A stretch of 6,982 nucleotides of DNA, taken from NCBI GenBank assembly GCA_964513675.1, contig CAZEOD010000081.1:1-6982 (forward strand), given 5' to 3'. The notes under the pieces were generated by a model. That model saw only the letters and a program-made list of their open reading frames with translations. It searched no databases and was not told the origin of the DNA. The stretch is from CALFVT01 sp964513675. Its GTDB lineage: Bacteria > Pseudomonadota > Alphaproteobacteria > Caulobacterales > Maricaulaceae. Position numbers and translations under genes: made by a program. Positions 1 to 5,798 of the stretch are shown here, piece after piece. The stretch's first letter is position 1, and each line of letters opens with the position of its first letter.

Positions 1-99
1 ACGTAGCTTAGACGCAGGCGTAATAACAGTTGATCGGCTCCGCATGATTGCATTGCGGATACGTGTCAGCATATCTCCGAGAGGATCACTAAATGACAT
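1..99 (-). CDS. rpsH: 30S ribosomal protein S8, N-terminal part (runs off left edge)
   Basis: S8 binds the central domain of 16S rRNA and is a primary assembly protein of the 30S platform; in E. coli it also represses translation of the spc operon. Only the first 33 codons are in the window. They read MSFSDPLGDMLTRIRNAIMR and on to PASKLR, which matches the S8 start (DPLGDMLTRIRNA, then a P-S-K/R-L stretch). The ATG is fixed by a perfect AGGAGG at 107-112, seven bases upstream, which shares bases with the rpsN stop codon TAG (111-113), so the two genes are probably translationally coupled. The gap to rpsN is 11 bases. Its place directly after rpsN is the standard spc order. The rest of the gene lies beyond the window, so completeness cannot be judged. 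Confidence 0.95.
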   Translation of the reverse strand, partial: MSFSDPLGDMLTRIRNAIMRSRSTVITPASKLR

Positions 100-110
100 G
101 ATCTATCCTC

Positions 111-416
111 CTACCAGCTTGACTTAACAAGGCCGGGTATAAGGCCTTGTGACCCGAGTTCGCGAAGCGCGATACGGGACATTTTCATTTTACGATAATA
201 ACCACGTGGGCGGCCCGTCACTTGGCACCGGTTCCGGATACGTGAGGGCGCAGAATTACGTGGCAGTTCAGCTAATTTCAGCTGAGCCGCAAAACGCTCT
301 TCAACGGGTAAATCTTTATTACGAGCAATATCTTTAAGGAGCGCCCGCTTGCCAGCATATTTTGCCACAAGCTCTTGGCGCTTCAGATTTCGCTCTGTTG
401 CACTTACTTTAGCCAT
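111..416 (-). CDS. rpsN: 30S ribosomal protein S14, zinc-independent long form
   Basis: S14 sits in the head of the 30S subunit, contacting 16S rRNA near S3, S10 and S19. The product is 101 residues, the usual length of the long (C-minus) S14. It starts MAKVSATERN and carries the family signature around residues 52-73 (PRNSAPSRIRNRC, then TGRPRGYYRK), ending in GLVKSSW. There is only one cysteine (Cys64), so the zinc-ribbon CXXC pairs of the short form are absent. An AAGGAG at 425-430 lies eight bases before the ATG. The gene follows the longest gap inside the cluster (65 bases after rplE), which holds a hairpin described separately. The stop codon TAG is built into the SD of rpsH. Confidence 0.98.
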   Translation of the reverse strand: MAKVSATERNLKRQELVAKYAGKRALLKDIARNKDLPVEERFAAQLKLAELPRNSAPSRIRNRCQVTGRPRGYYRKMKMSRIALRELGSQGLIPGLVKSSW

Positions 417-437
417 TTATTTTACTCCTTATGCGAG

Positions 438-460
438 AGCCAGATATATCCTATCCGGCC
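438..460 (-). other. Intergenic RNA hairpin upstream of the rpsN ribosome binding site
   Basis: On the transcribed (minus) strand the arms GCCGGAUA (459 to 452) and UAUCUGGC (446 to 439) can form eight pairs around the five-base loop GGAUA. A ninth, G-U pair is possible at 460/438. One inner pair is G-U, which would be an A-C mismatch on the plus strand, so the structure fits the mRNA better than its complement. No U-run follows, so it does not look like a terminator. It ends about eight bases before the rpsN SD. A role in mRNA stability, ribosome standby or binding of a regulatory r-protein is possible, but this is inference. Confidence 0.45.
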
Positions 461-481
461 TGCTTTGCCTGTTGCGTTAGA

Positions 482-1036
482 TCAGTTCCGAAACGGGAAA
501 CCGAACTCAGCCAACAGTGCTTTGGCTTCTTCATCACTTGTTGCGCTTGTTTGCACAACAATATCCATGCCGCGTACCGCATCAACCTTATCATAGTCAA
601 TCTCTGGGAACACAATATGTTCTTTGAGGCCCATAGCATAATTGCCATTGCCGTCAAAGCTCTTCCCATTCACGCCGCGAAAGTCACGAACGCGCGGAAG
701 CGCAATATTTACGAGGCGGTCTAGAAATTCAAACATCTTATCACGGCGAAGCGTGACTTTAGCGCCAATAACCATTCCGTCGCGAAGCTTAAAGCCCGCA
801 ATAGATTTCTTGGCACGTGTTGGAATAACTTTTTGACCCGCAATCAATTCAAGCTCAGCAACAGCGGCTTCAACTTTTTTACGATCGCCAACGCCTTCAC
901 CCAAACCCATATTGAGAACAACTTTCTCAATCGCAGGAATTTGCATGTCGTTTTTATAACCGAATTTCTCTTTCATCGTGCCGCGGATTTCAGTGCGGTA
1001 CTTTTCAGCGAGACGGGGTGTATATGGCTTAGTCAT
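482..1036 (-). CDS. rplE: 50S ribosomal protein L5
   Basis: L5 is part of the central protuberance of the 50S subunit, binds 5S rRNA and contacts the P-site tRNA. The product is 184 residues (E. coli L5 is 179), starting MTKPYTPRLAEKYRTEIRG. Recognisable blocks are IEKVVLNMGLGEG (residues 36-48), GQKVIPTRAKKSIAGFKLRDG (67-87), LPRVRDFRGVNGKSFDGNGN (113-132) and the C-terminal LLAEFGFPFRN. A longer open frame extends 15 codons upstream to 1081, but the start at 1036 is chosen because it has a strong SD (GGGGAG, 1044-1049) at seven bases and begins as family members do. It overlaps the end of rplX by eight bases, which suggests coupling. The stop is TGA. In E. coli the S8 repressor site lies around this junction; I could not recognise an equivalent here. 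Confidence 0.98.
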   Translation of the reverse strand: MTKPYTPRLAEKYRTEIRGTMKEKFGYKNDMQIPAIEKVVLNMGLGEGVGDRKKVEAAVAELELIAGQKVIPTRAKKSIAGFKLRDGMVIGAKVTLRRDKMFEFLDRLVNIALPRVRDFRGVNGKSFDGNGNYAMGLKEHIVFPEIDYDKVDAVRGMDIVVQTSATSDEEAKALLAEFGFPFRN

Positions 1037-1349
1037 CGAGAAGCTCCCCTGACTTTTTGGCCACGCGGACCTTTTTACCATCCTTCAAAGTCTTGAAACC
1101 CACACGCGTCGGTGTGCCTGACTTAGGGTCAAGCGCAGAGACGTTAGAAATGTGGATTGGGGCTTCAAATGTTTTGATGCCGCCATCCGGATCAGCCTGC
1201 GACGGACGAATGTGACGCTTCACAATATGTACGCCGGAGACAACAACGCGGTCTTCCTTTGGGATAACTTTAGTAACCTCGCCTTTTTTGCCCTTATCCT
1301 TACCAGATAAGACAATGACGTGATCGCCCTTTTTGATTTTAGCTGCCAT
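1029..1349 (-). CDS. rplX: 50S ribosomal protein L24
   Basis: L24 is an early assembly initiator of the 50S subunit that binds the 5' part of 23S rRNA and sits near the tunnel exit. The product is 106 residues, within the usual 102-107. A KOW motif occupies the N-terminus (MAAKIKKGDHVIVLSGKDKG, residues 1-20, then GEVTKVIP). Next come the family block VSGVHIVKRHIRPSQADPDGG (residues 37-57) and the region EAPIHISNVSALDP. The start has an AGGTGG-like SD at 1359-1364, nine bases upstream. It lies 15 bases after rplN and its last eight bases (TAA stop) overlap the start of rplE. Nothing is unusual except that overlap. Confidence 0.98.
   Translation of the reverse strand: MAAKIKKGDHVIVLSGKDKGKKGEVTKVIPKEDRVVVSGVHIVKRHIRPSQADPDGGIKTFEAPIHISNVSALDPKSGTPTRVGFKTLKDGKKVRVAKKSGELLDD
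1044..1049 (-). promoter_or_regulatory. Ribosome binding site that fixes the rplE start
   Basis: GGGGAG on the minus strand, seven bases upstream of the ATG at 1034-1036 and inside the rplX coding region. It rules in the 184-residue L5 rather than the 199-residue version with an odd N-terminal extension (MVKRSAWPKSQGSFS), which is just the shifted reading of the rplX 3' end. Confidence 0.85.
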
Positions 1350-1364
1350 GTGACCAGCCCACCT

Positions 1365-1733
1365 TTAAAGAACTTCAGGGGCCAAAGACACGATCTTCAT
1401 ATGGTTCTTGGCGCGGAGTTCCCGCGGCACTGGACCAAAGATACGTGTGCCAATTGGCTCACCATTATTATTGATAATGACAGCAGCATTGCCATCAAAA
1501 CGGATAACTGATCCGTCGCGACGCTTAATATCTTTGCGAACGCGAACGACAACAGCTTTACGAACGTCGCCTTTTTTTACTTTACCGCGTGGAATAGCTT
1601 CCTTCACGGATACAACGATAACATCACCCACATGGGCGTAACGACGCTTTGAACCGCCCAGCACTTTGATGCACTGTACGCGGCGGGCACCGGAATTATC
1701 GGCGACATCTAGATTTGTCTGCATTTGAATCAT
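1365..1733 (-). CDS. rplN: 50S ribosomal protein L14
   Basis: L14 binds 23S rRNA near the subunit interface, takes part in bridges B5 and B8, and is the docking site of the silencing factor RsfS. The product is 122 residues, exactly the usual length. Visible signatures are MIQMQTNLDVADNSGARRVQ at the N-terminus, the central SVKEAIPRGKVKKGDVRKAV (residues 42-61), RFDGNAAVIINNNGEPIGTR (78-97) and the terminal IFGPVPRELR with LAPEVL. A clear AAGGAG (1741-1746) stands seven bases before the ATG. This is the first gene of the spc block. It follows rpsQ by only 37 bases, and I see no convincing promoter there, so it is probably co-transcribed with the S10 block. Confidence 0.99.
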   Translation of the reverse strand: MIQMQTNLDVADNSGARRVQCIKVLGGSKRRYAHVGDVIVVSVKEAIPRGKVKKGDVRKAVVVRVRKDIKRRDGSVIRFDGNAAVIINNNGEPIGTRIFGPVPRELRAKNHMKIVSLAPEVL

Positions 1734-1770
1734 GCGACGTCTCCTTCTTGGTTATGGGGCTACCAGCGGG

Positions 1771-2001
1771 TTACGCTGTGTAGACTTCCCACCGCTTAAG
1801 TTTGCTCTTAGGTGCACATTCGCGAATGCGAACCATCTCACCCATTTTCACGGCATTACTTTCGTCATGCGCGTGGTATTTCTTCGACCGCCGAACTGTC
1901 TTTTTGAAAAGCGGATGTAGATAGGTCCGCTCAACCTTAACAACAATAGTTTTGTTGCCTTTGTCAGATACGACTGTTCCTTGCAGGATGCGTTTTGGCA
2001 T
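1771..2001 (-). CDS. rpsQ: 30S ribosomal protein S17
   Basis: S17 is a primary binding protein of the 16S rRNA 5' domain in the body of the 30S subunit, with an OB-type beta barrel. The product is 76 residues, typical of the shorter alphaproteobacterial form (E. coli S17 is 84). It starts MPKRILQGTVVSDKGNKTIV, followed by the family motif HPLFKKTVRRSKKYHAHDE (residues 29-47) and the end motif VRIRECAPKSKLKRWEV. The start is supported by AGGAG (2008-2012) at six bases, sharing bases with the rpmC stop TAG. The gap to rpmC is nine bases. It is the last gene of the classical S10 operon; the stop is TAA. Confidence 0.98.
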   Translation of the reverse strand: MPKRILQGTVVSDKGNKTIVVKVERTYLHPLFKKTVRRSKKYHAHDESNAVKMGEMVRIRECAPKSKLKRWEVYTA

Positions 2002-2010
2002 AGCTTTCTC

Positions 2011-2217
2011 CTACCCGGCTTTCTTTTCGGCCATGATGGTTTTCACCGTAGCCACGCCGCGACGCACTTCACGTACGCGGGCTGTTTTCTCTAATTGGCC
2101 AATCGCTTTTTGAAAGCGCAGGTTAAACTGCTCTTTCTTAAGGGCGACCAATTTATCCGTGAGTTGATCTTCGGTCAGCGCACGTAGGTTTTCGACTTTT
2201 AATGTATCATCAGCCAT
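2011..2217 (-). CDS. rpmC: 50S ribosomal protein L29
   Basis: L29 is a small two-helix protein near the polypeptide exit tunnel, next to L23. The product is 68 residues, as expected. It has the conserved first helix region ENLRALTEDQLTDKL (residues 9-23), then LKKEQFNLRFQKAIGQLEKT (27-46) and a second basic helix (RVREVRRGVATVKTIMAEK). The GGGAG at 2226-2230 is eight bases upstream of the ATG. The gap to rplP is 15 bases and to rpsQ nine. The TAG stop is part of the SD of rpsQ (TAGGAG), so termination and re-initiation are closely linked. Confidence 0.97.
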   Translation of the reverse strand: MADDTLKVENLRALTEDQLTDKLVALKKEQFNLRFQKAIGQLEKTARVREVRRGVATVKTIMAEKKAG

Positions 2218-2232
2218 GGTTCACGCTCCCTT

Positions 2233-2646
2233 TTATTCACCGGGGCGCGTGACAATTTTACACTTCACTGGAAGCTTTGCAGCCCCCAAACGAAGCGCTT
2301 CACGCGCAACAGCATCGGTCACACCATCAATTTCAAACATGATGCGTCCTGGTTTAACTTTACAGGCCCAGAATTCAACAGAACCCTTACCTTTACCCAT
2401 CCGAACTTCCGTCGGTTTTTTCGTGACAGGCACATCTGGAAAAATACGAATCCAGACGCGACCAGACCGTTTCATATGACGTGTGATCGCACGGCGTGTC
2501 GCTTCAATTTGACGGGCCGTGACGCGCTCAGCGTCAAGTGATTTTAAGCCGTAAGATCCGAATGCAATAGAAGAACCGCCCTTGGCGACACCCTTGATCC
2601 GGCCCTTATGGGCTTTACGGAATTTTGTACGTTTTGGCTGTAACAT
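2233..2646 (-). CDS. rplP: 50S ribosomal protein L16
   Basis: L16 binds 23S rRNA near the A site and is needed for correct positioning of aminoacyl-tRNA and for late 50S assembly. The product is 137 residues (E. coli 136). It starts MLQPKRTKFRKAHKGRIKG and contains FGSYGLKSLDAERVTARQIE (residues 29-48), RVWIRIFPDVPVTKKP (63-78), VRMGKGKGSVEFW (81-93) and REALRLGAAKLPVK near the end. Arg82 corresponds to Arg81 of E. coli L16, the residue hydroxylated by the YcfD oxygenase; whether it is modified here is unknown. An AAGGA (2654-2658) lies seven bases upstream. The gap to rpsC is 21 bases. The stop is TAA. Confidence 0.99.
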   Translation of the reverse strand: MLQPKRTKFRKAHKGRIKGVAKGGSSIAFGSYGLKSLDAERVTARQIEATRRAITRHMKRSGRVWIRIFPDVPVTKKPTEVRMGKGKGSVEFWACKVKPGRIMFEIDGVTDAVAREALRLGAAKLPVKCKIVTRPGE

Positions 2647-2667
2647 GACCTAATCCTTATCCCGAAC

Positions 2668-3414
2668 CTAACCTTGAGCCCGGCCACCGCGCCCGCGGTT
2701 ATCTCCGCCGCGACCACGATTATCTCCGCCGCGTGGACGTGTATCGCCCTGCGCGTTCATACGCTTTTCTTGCGCATAAGGATCATGCTGCATGATCTCG
2801 CCTTTATTGATCCAAACTTTGATACCAATAATACCCATGGCCGTCAGCGCACGCGCAACACCATAGTCGATATCAGCGCGAAGCGTGTGCAAAGGCACAG
2901 AGCCTTCTTGATATTGTTCGATACGCGCAATTTCTGCGCCGCCCAAACGGCCACCAAGCTTAATCTTACAGCCAATAGCACCCATGCGCATTGCGCTTTG
3001 TAGCGCCCGCTTCATAGCACGGCGGAAAGACATCCGGCGCTCTAGCTGCTGAGCAATCCCGTCAGCGACAAGATTAGCGTCAACTTCTGGCTTACGAACC
3101 TCAACGAGATTGATGAAGACTTCGCCGTCAACCATTGTGGCGACCTTCTTACGAAGCTTCTCAATGTCTGAGCCTTTTTTACCAATCACAACACCCGGAC
3201 GCGCCGTGTAGATTGTAATGCGGCACTTCTTATGTGGGCGCTCAATGATGATACGCGCAACAGATGCGTTTTTTAATTCTTCAAAAAGGAAATTCCGAAT
3301 AGCCAGATCTTGATGCAAAAGATCGCCATATTCAGACGTATTTGCATACCAGCGAGATTCCCATGTCCGGTTAATACCAAGGCGCAAACCGATCGGATTT
3401 ATCTTCTGACCCAT
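2668..3414 (-). CDS. rpsC: 30S ribosomal protein S3 with RGG-type C-terminal tail
   Basis: S3 lies in the 30S head at the mRNA entry, where with S4 and S5 it forms the ribosomal helicase. The product is 248 residues (E. coli 233). The N-terminus is MGQKINPIGLRLGINRTWES. A type 2 KH domain with its GXXG loop is at residues 78-81 (VVIGKKGSDI). Arg131, Arg132 and Lys135 match the helicase residues of E. coli by position, and the C-terminal domain shows GRLGGAEIARIEQYQEG and PLHTLRADIDYG. Beyond about residue 215 the chain becomes a Gly/Arg/Asp/Asn tail with two copies of GGDNRGR (229-242). A perfect AGGAGG (3422-3427) is seven bases upstream. The ATG shares one base with the rplV stop (TAATG), so coupling is likely. 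Confidence 0.99.
   Translation of the reverse strand: MGQKINPIGLRLGINRTWESRWYANTSEYGDLLHQDLAIRNFLFEELKNASVARIIIERPHKKCRITIYTARPGVVIGKKGSDIEKLRKKVATMVDGEVFINLVEVRKPEVDANLVADGIAQQLERRMSFRRAMKRALQSAMRMGAIGCKIKLGGRLGGAEIARIEQYQEGSVPLHTLRADIDYGVARALTAMGIIGIKVWINKGEIMQHDPYAQEKRMNAQGDTRPRGGDNRGRGGDNRGRGGRAQG
2699..2740. repeat. Two 21-base tandem units coding the S3 tail repeat
   Basis: Two adjacent 21-base units (2699-2719 and 2720-2740) share their first 14 bases exactly (TTATCTCCGCCGCG on the plus strand). They code for the heptad GGDNRGR twice at residues 229-242 of S3. The preceding GDTRPR looks like a third, degenerate copy. The period is a multiple of three, so unit gain or loss keeps the frame. 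Confidence 0.75.
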
Positions 3415-3794
3415 TATGCAGCCTCCTCAACTTCGCGAACGACAATCGTTAGCTCGGAAAACGGTTTTAAGATACGCGCACCGCGGCCTCGAGCCCGCGC
3501 CCGAAAACGCTTCATGACAAGGTTTTTACCTACATAAGCTTCGGAAACAACGAGACTATCAATATCAAGACCGTGATTATTTTCAGCATTCGCAATCGCG
3601 CTTTCTAGGCATTTCTTCACATCGTGAGAAATACGCTTCCGTGAAAACTCGAGATCAGCCAAAGCCTTCTCAACTTTAACGCCGCGGATCATTTGCGCGA
3701 CCAAATTAAGCTTTTGCGGACTTGTGCGGATCATACGAAGCTTAGCAAACGCTTCATTATCAGCAACACGGCGTGTGTTTTTTGCTTTCGCCAT
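3414..3794 (-). CDS. rplV: 50S ribosomal protein L22
   Basis: L22 binds all domains of 23S rRNA and its long beta hairpin lines the exit tunnel, where deletions in E. coli give macrolide resistance. The product is 126 residues, slightly longer than the E. coli protein (110) and typical of alphaproteobacteria, with a short acidic end (REVEEAA). Signatures are RTSPQKLNLVAQMIRG (residues 23-38), CLESAIANAENNHGLDID (62-79) and the hairpin region MKRFRARARGRGARILKPFS (94-113), which shows no obvious deletion. A GGAG at 3801-3804 stands six bases from the ATG. The gap to rpsS is two bases, and the gene shares one base with rpsC. Confidence 0.98.
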   Translation of the reverse strand: MAKAKNTRRVADNEAFAKLRMIRTSPQKLNLVAQMIRGVKVEKALADLEFSRKRISHDVKKCLESAIANAENNHGLDIDSLVVSEAYVGKNLVMKRFRARARGRGARILKPFSELTIVVREVEEAA

Positions 3795-3796
3795 GA

Positions 3797-4078
3797 CTAG
3801 CTCCGCTTCGCTTTTTTATCAACACCATGACCATAATATGTCCGTGTCGGTGCAAATTCACCAAGCTTATGGCCGACCATATCTTCGTCGATAAGGACAG
3901 GAATGAACTTCCGGCCATTATGAACCTGAAATGTCAGGCCAACGAAATTAGGCATAACCGTCGAGCGGCGTGACCATGTCTTAATGGGCTTCGGACGGCC
4001 GCCATCTGCACGGGCCGCTTCCGCCTTCTTCAAGAGGTATCCGTCAACAAACGGACCTTTCCAGACTGAACGAGGCAT
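3797..4078 (-). CDS. rpsS: 30S ribosomal protein S19
   Basis: S19 is in the 30S head, forms a complex with S13 and contacts the A-site finger bridge. The product is 93 residues, the normal length. It starts MPRSVWKGPFVDGYLLKKAE and continues with IKTWSRRSTVMPNFVGLTF (residues 32-50), VHNGRKFIPV, DMVGHKLGEFAPTRTYYGHG (66-85) and a basic end, KKAKRS. The start at 4078 is supported by GGAG at 4086-4089, seven bases upstream and joined to the rplB stop (TAGGGAG). An apparent open frame continues upstream through the N run into rplB, but that continuity comes only from the wrong length of the gap and is not a real fusion. The stop TAG is followed after two bases by the rplV ATG. Confidence 0.98.
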   Translation of the reverse strand: MPRSVWKGPFVDGYLLKKAEAARADGGRPKPIKTWSRRSTVMPNFVGLTFQVHNGRKFIPVLIDEDMVGHKLGEFAPTRTYYGHGVDKKAKRS

Positions 4079-4089
4079 CTCAGCTCTCC

Positions 4090-4873
4090 CTAGCGTTTCT
4101 TCTTCGCGNNNNNNNNNNGGCTTACCCCAAGGCGTAACCGGGTGACGGCCACCAGAGGTACGACCTTCACCACCACCATGAGGGTGATCTACCGGGTTCA
4201 TGGCAACACCGCGAACTTGTGGACGTTTCCCTAACCAGCGTTTACGGCCAGCCTTACCCAAATTGATATTCATGTGATCCGGATTTGAGACAGCGCCAAC
4301 AGTCGCCATACATGTTTGGTGCACCATGCGCATTTCGCCTGACTTCAAACGAACCTGAGCATATCCACCATCCCGGCCAACAAGCTGAGCATATGTCCCA
4401 GCAGAGCGGGCAATTTGACCCCCCTTGCCAGGCTTAAGCTCGATGTTGTGAATGATAGTCCCGACAGGCATAGAGCGAAGCGGCATAGCATTGCCCGGCT
4501 TCACATCTGCTTTTTCAGCCGCGATAACTTTATCACCCTCAGACAACCGCTGCGGTGCTAGGATATAAGACTTCTCGCCATCCTTATATTGCACAAGCGC
4601 AATAAAAGCTGTCCGGTTCGGATCATATTCAAGACGCAAAACAGTCGCTTCAACACCCAATTTACTGCGCTTGAAATCAACCATTCTATAAAGGCGTTTA
4701 TGGCCACCGCCCTGACGGCGCATAGTAATGCGGCCCGTATTATTCCGGCCACCCTTTTTAGTCAGGCCATGAGTCAGTGACTTCTCGGGGCGACCCTTAT
4801 GAAGCGCAGACCGATCCACCTGCACAAGCGCACGGCGGCTCGGAGATGTTGGATTAAACGTTTTTAATGCCAT
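4090..4873 (-). CDS. rplB: 50S ribosomal protein L2, interrupted by an assembly gap near its C-terminus
   Basis: L2 is a primary 23S rRNA binder needed for subunit joining and peptidyl-transferase activity. The first 252 residues are readable: MALKTFNPTSPSRRALVQVD, GGRNNTGRITMRRQGGGHK (41-59), VDFKRSKLGVEATVLRLEYD, then GTIIHNIELKPGKGGQIARS (138-157) and MNPVDHPHGGGEGRTSGGRH (225-244), with the conserved His230 region intact, up to VTPWGKP. Ten Ns follow (4109-4118), then GCG AAG AAG AAA CGC TAG (4107-4090), which reads AKKKR and stop in a different frame. The usual TKGKKTR...TDKFI..R block is missing and must lie in the gap. With about 21 missing residues the protein would be about 278 long, normal for the group. 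The SD before the ATG is weak (AGGG, 4881-4884), nine bases after the rplW stop. Confidence 0.95.
4109..4118. other. Assembly gap (10 Ns) of wrong length inside rplB
   Basis: Ten Ns separate the codons for WGKP from those for AKKKR-stop of L2. For the two parts to be in one frame the gap must be a multiple of three; ten is not. Comparison with the well-known L2 C-terminus suggests about 63 bases (21 codons) are missing, so the Ns look like a fixed-size scaffold placeholder. Confidence 0.9.
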
Positions 4874-4882
4874 AACCGGACC

Positions 4883-5179
4883 CTATAAACCACTTGCGAT
4901 GTCAATGTTATCGCCATCTTTAAGAGTAACGATCGCTTTTTTGACATCTTTACGGCGACCCGCGATACCACGGAAACGCTTGGTTTTACCTTTTGTAACG
5001 ATTGTATTTACGGCCGTAACAGTCACGCCGAACAATGTTTCAATCGCCTCTTTGATCTCAGGCTTCGAAGCCGTGATTGCAACTTCAAAAACAACCTGAT
5101 TATTTTCAGCCAAAATTGTGGTTTTCTCGGTAATAACCGGAGCCACAATGGCATCATAATGACGCGGAGCTATACTCAT
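4883..5179 (-). CDS. rplW: 50S ribosomal protein L23
   Basis: L23 sits at the polypeptide tunnel exit and is the docking point for trigger factor and the signal recognition particle. The product is 98 residues, the usual length. It starts MSIAPRHYDAIVAPVITEKT; Glu18 falls at the position of the trigger-factor contact Glu18 of E. coli L23. The conserved core follows: FEVAITASKPEIKEAIETLF (residues 31-50), GVTVTAVNTI, then the basic loop KGKTKRFRGIAGRRKDVKKA (63-82). The ATG overlaps the TGA of rplD (ATGA), and a GGAGG lies at 5190-5194, ten bases upstream, so coupled translation is likely. The TAG stop is followed directly by the weak SD of rplB. Confidence 0.98.
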   Translation of the reverse strand: MSIAPRHYDAIVAPVITEKTTILAENNQVVFEVAITASKPEIKEAIETLFGVTVTAVNTIVTKGKTKRFRGIAGRRKDVKKAIVTLKDGDNIDIASGL

Positions 5180-5796
5180 TTTAATCGAGCCTCCAAATCT
5201 TGGACGGCCTGTTTTGTCAACACGAGCGTGTGACGCTTCAGGATATCATAAACATTTGCGCCTTGGCTTGGCAAAACATCCAAATTTGGAATATTCCGCG
5301 CCGCTTTAGCAAAATTCTCATCAATAGCGCCGCCGGAAACGACAAGCCCGTTAACAACACCCAGTTTAGTGAGCGATTTCTGAAGTTCCGATGTCTTTGC
5401 AACCTTAACCGCCGCATCATCAAGAATGATAAGCTCTTTAGCCGCTAGTTTTGCAGATAACGCGTGGCGTAAACCAAGCGCACGAAACTTTTTAGACAAT
5501 TTATGCGCATGAGAGCGAACACGTGGGCCGTGGGCTTTACCACCCCCGCGGAACTGAGACACAGATCCGTTACCGTGACGCGCAGTACCGCCGCCTTTTT
5601 GACGGCCAATACGCTTTGTGGTTTTCTTAACCTCACCACGTTCTTGAACATGATGCGTCCCCGCTTGACGTTTCGCTAATTGATAGCGAACCATGCGGTG
5701 TAAAATATCTTTACGCGGCTCTAGGCCGAACACGCCGTCATCAAGATCGACAGACCCAGACTTTTTGGCATCAAGTGTTTGAACATCCATTTTCAT
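5176..5796 (-). CDS. rplD: 50S ribosomal protein L4
   Basis: L4 binds 23S rRNA domain I early in assembly, and its extended loop narrows the exit tunnel opposite L22. In E. coli it also represses the S10 operon by attenuation in a long leader; no such leader is visible here. The product is 206 residues (E. coli 201). Features are the N-terminal DLDDGVFGLEPRKDILHRMV (residues 17-36), the tunnel loop with TKRIGRQKGGGTARHGNGS (60-78) and QFRGGGKAHGPRVRSHAHKL, and the C-terminal NIPNLDVLPSQGANVYDILK (168-187). Met1 at 5796 is preferred to Met3 because the SD (GAGG at 5807-5810) is ten bases away from the first and sixteen from the second. It lies two bases after rplC and overlaps rplW by four (ATGA). 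Confidence 0.98.
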   Translation of the reverse strand: MKMDVQTLDAKKSGSVDLDDGVFGLEPRKDILHRMVRYQLAKRQAGTHHVQERGEVKKTTKRIGRQKGGGTARHGNGSVSQFRGGGKAHGPRVRSHAHKLSKKFRALGLRHALSAKLAAKELIILDDAAVKVAKTSELQKSLTKLGVVNGLVVSGGAIDENFAKAARNIPNLDVLPSQGANVYDILKRHTLVLTKQAVQDLEARLK

Positions 5797-5798
5797 GA

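Noticed and set aside
111..416. Zinc-ribbon form of S14
   Set aside because: Only one cysteine is present and the length is 101 residues, so it is the zinc-independent long form.
1037..1049. GAG-CTT-CTC stem over the rplE ribosome binding site
   Set aside because: Three pairs with a three-base loop; likely chance and too unstable to control translation.
1037..1081. N-terminal extension of L5 (15 extra residues)
   Set aside because: It is the shifted reading of the rplX 3' end, has no family match, and the internal start has a strong GGGGAG site.
1734..1770. Small hairpin TGGT...ACCA in the rpsQ-rplN gap
   Set aside because: Only four pairs with a nine-base loop and no U-run; too weak to support a terminator or regulatory element.
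149..2479. Plus-strand open frames of 60-100 codons across the ribosomal genes
   Set aside because: All lie antisense to well-supported ribosomal genes, show no recognisable protein features and have no consistent SD, so they are shadows.
3797..4873. A single 358-residue L2-S19 fusion protein
   Set aside because: Continuity depends entirely on the ten Ns. A proper L2 end (AKKKR-stop) and a proper S19 start with its own SD are both present in another frame or position, so two genes are the right reading.
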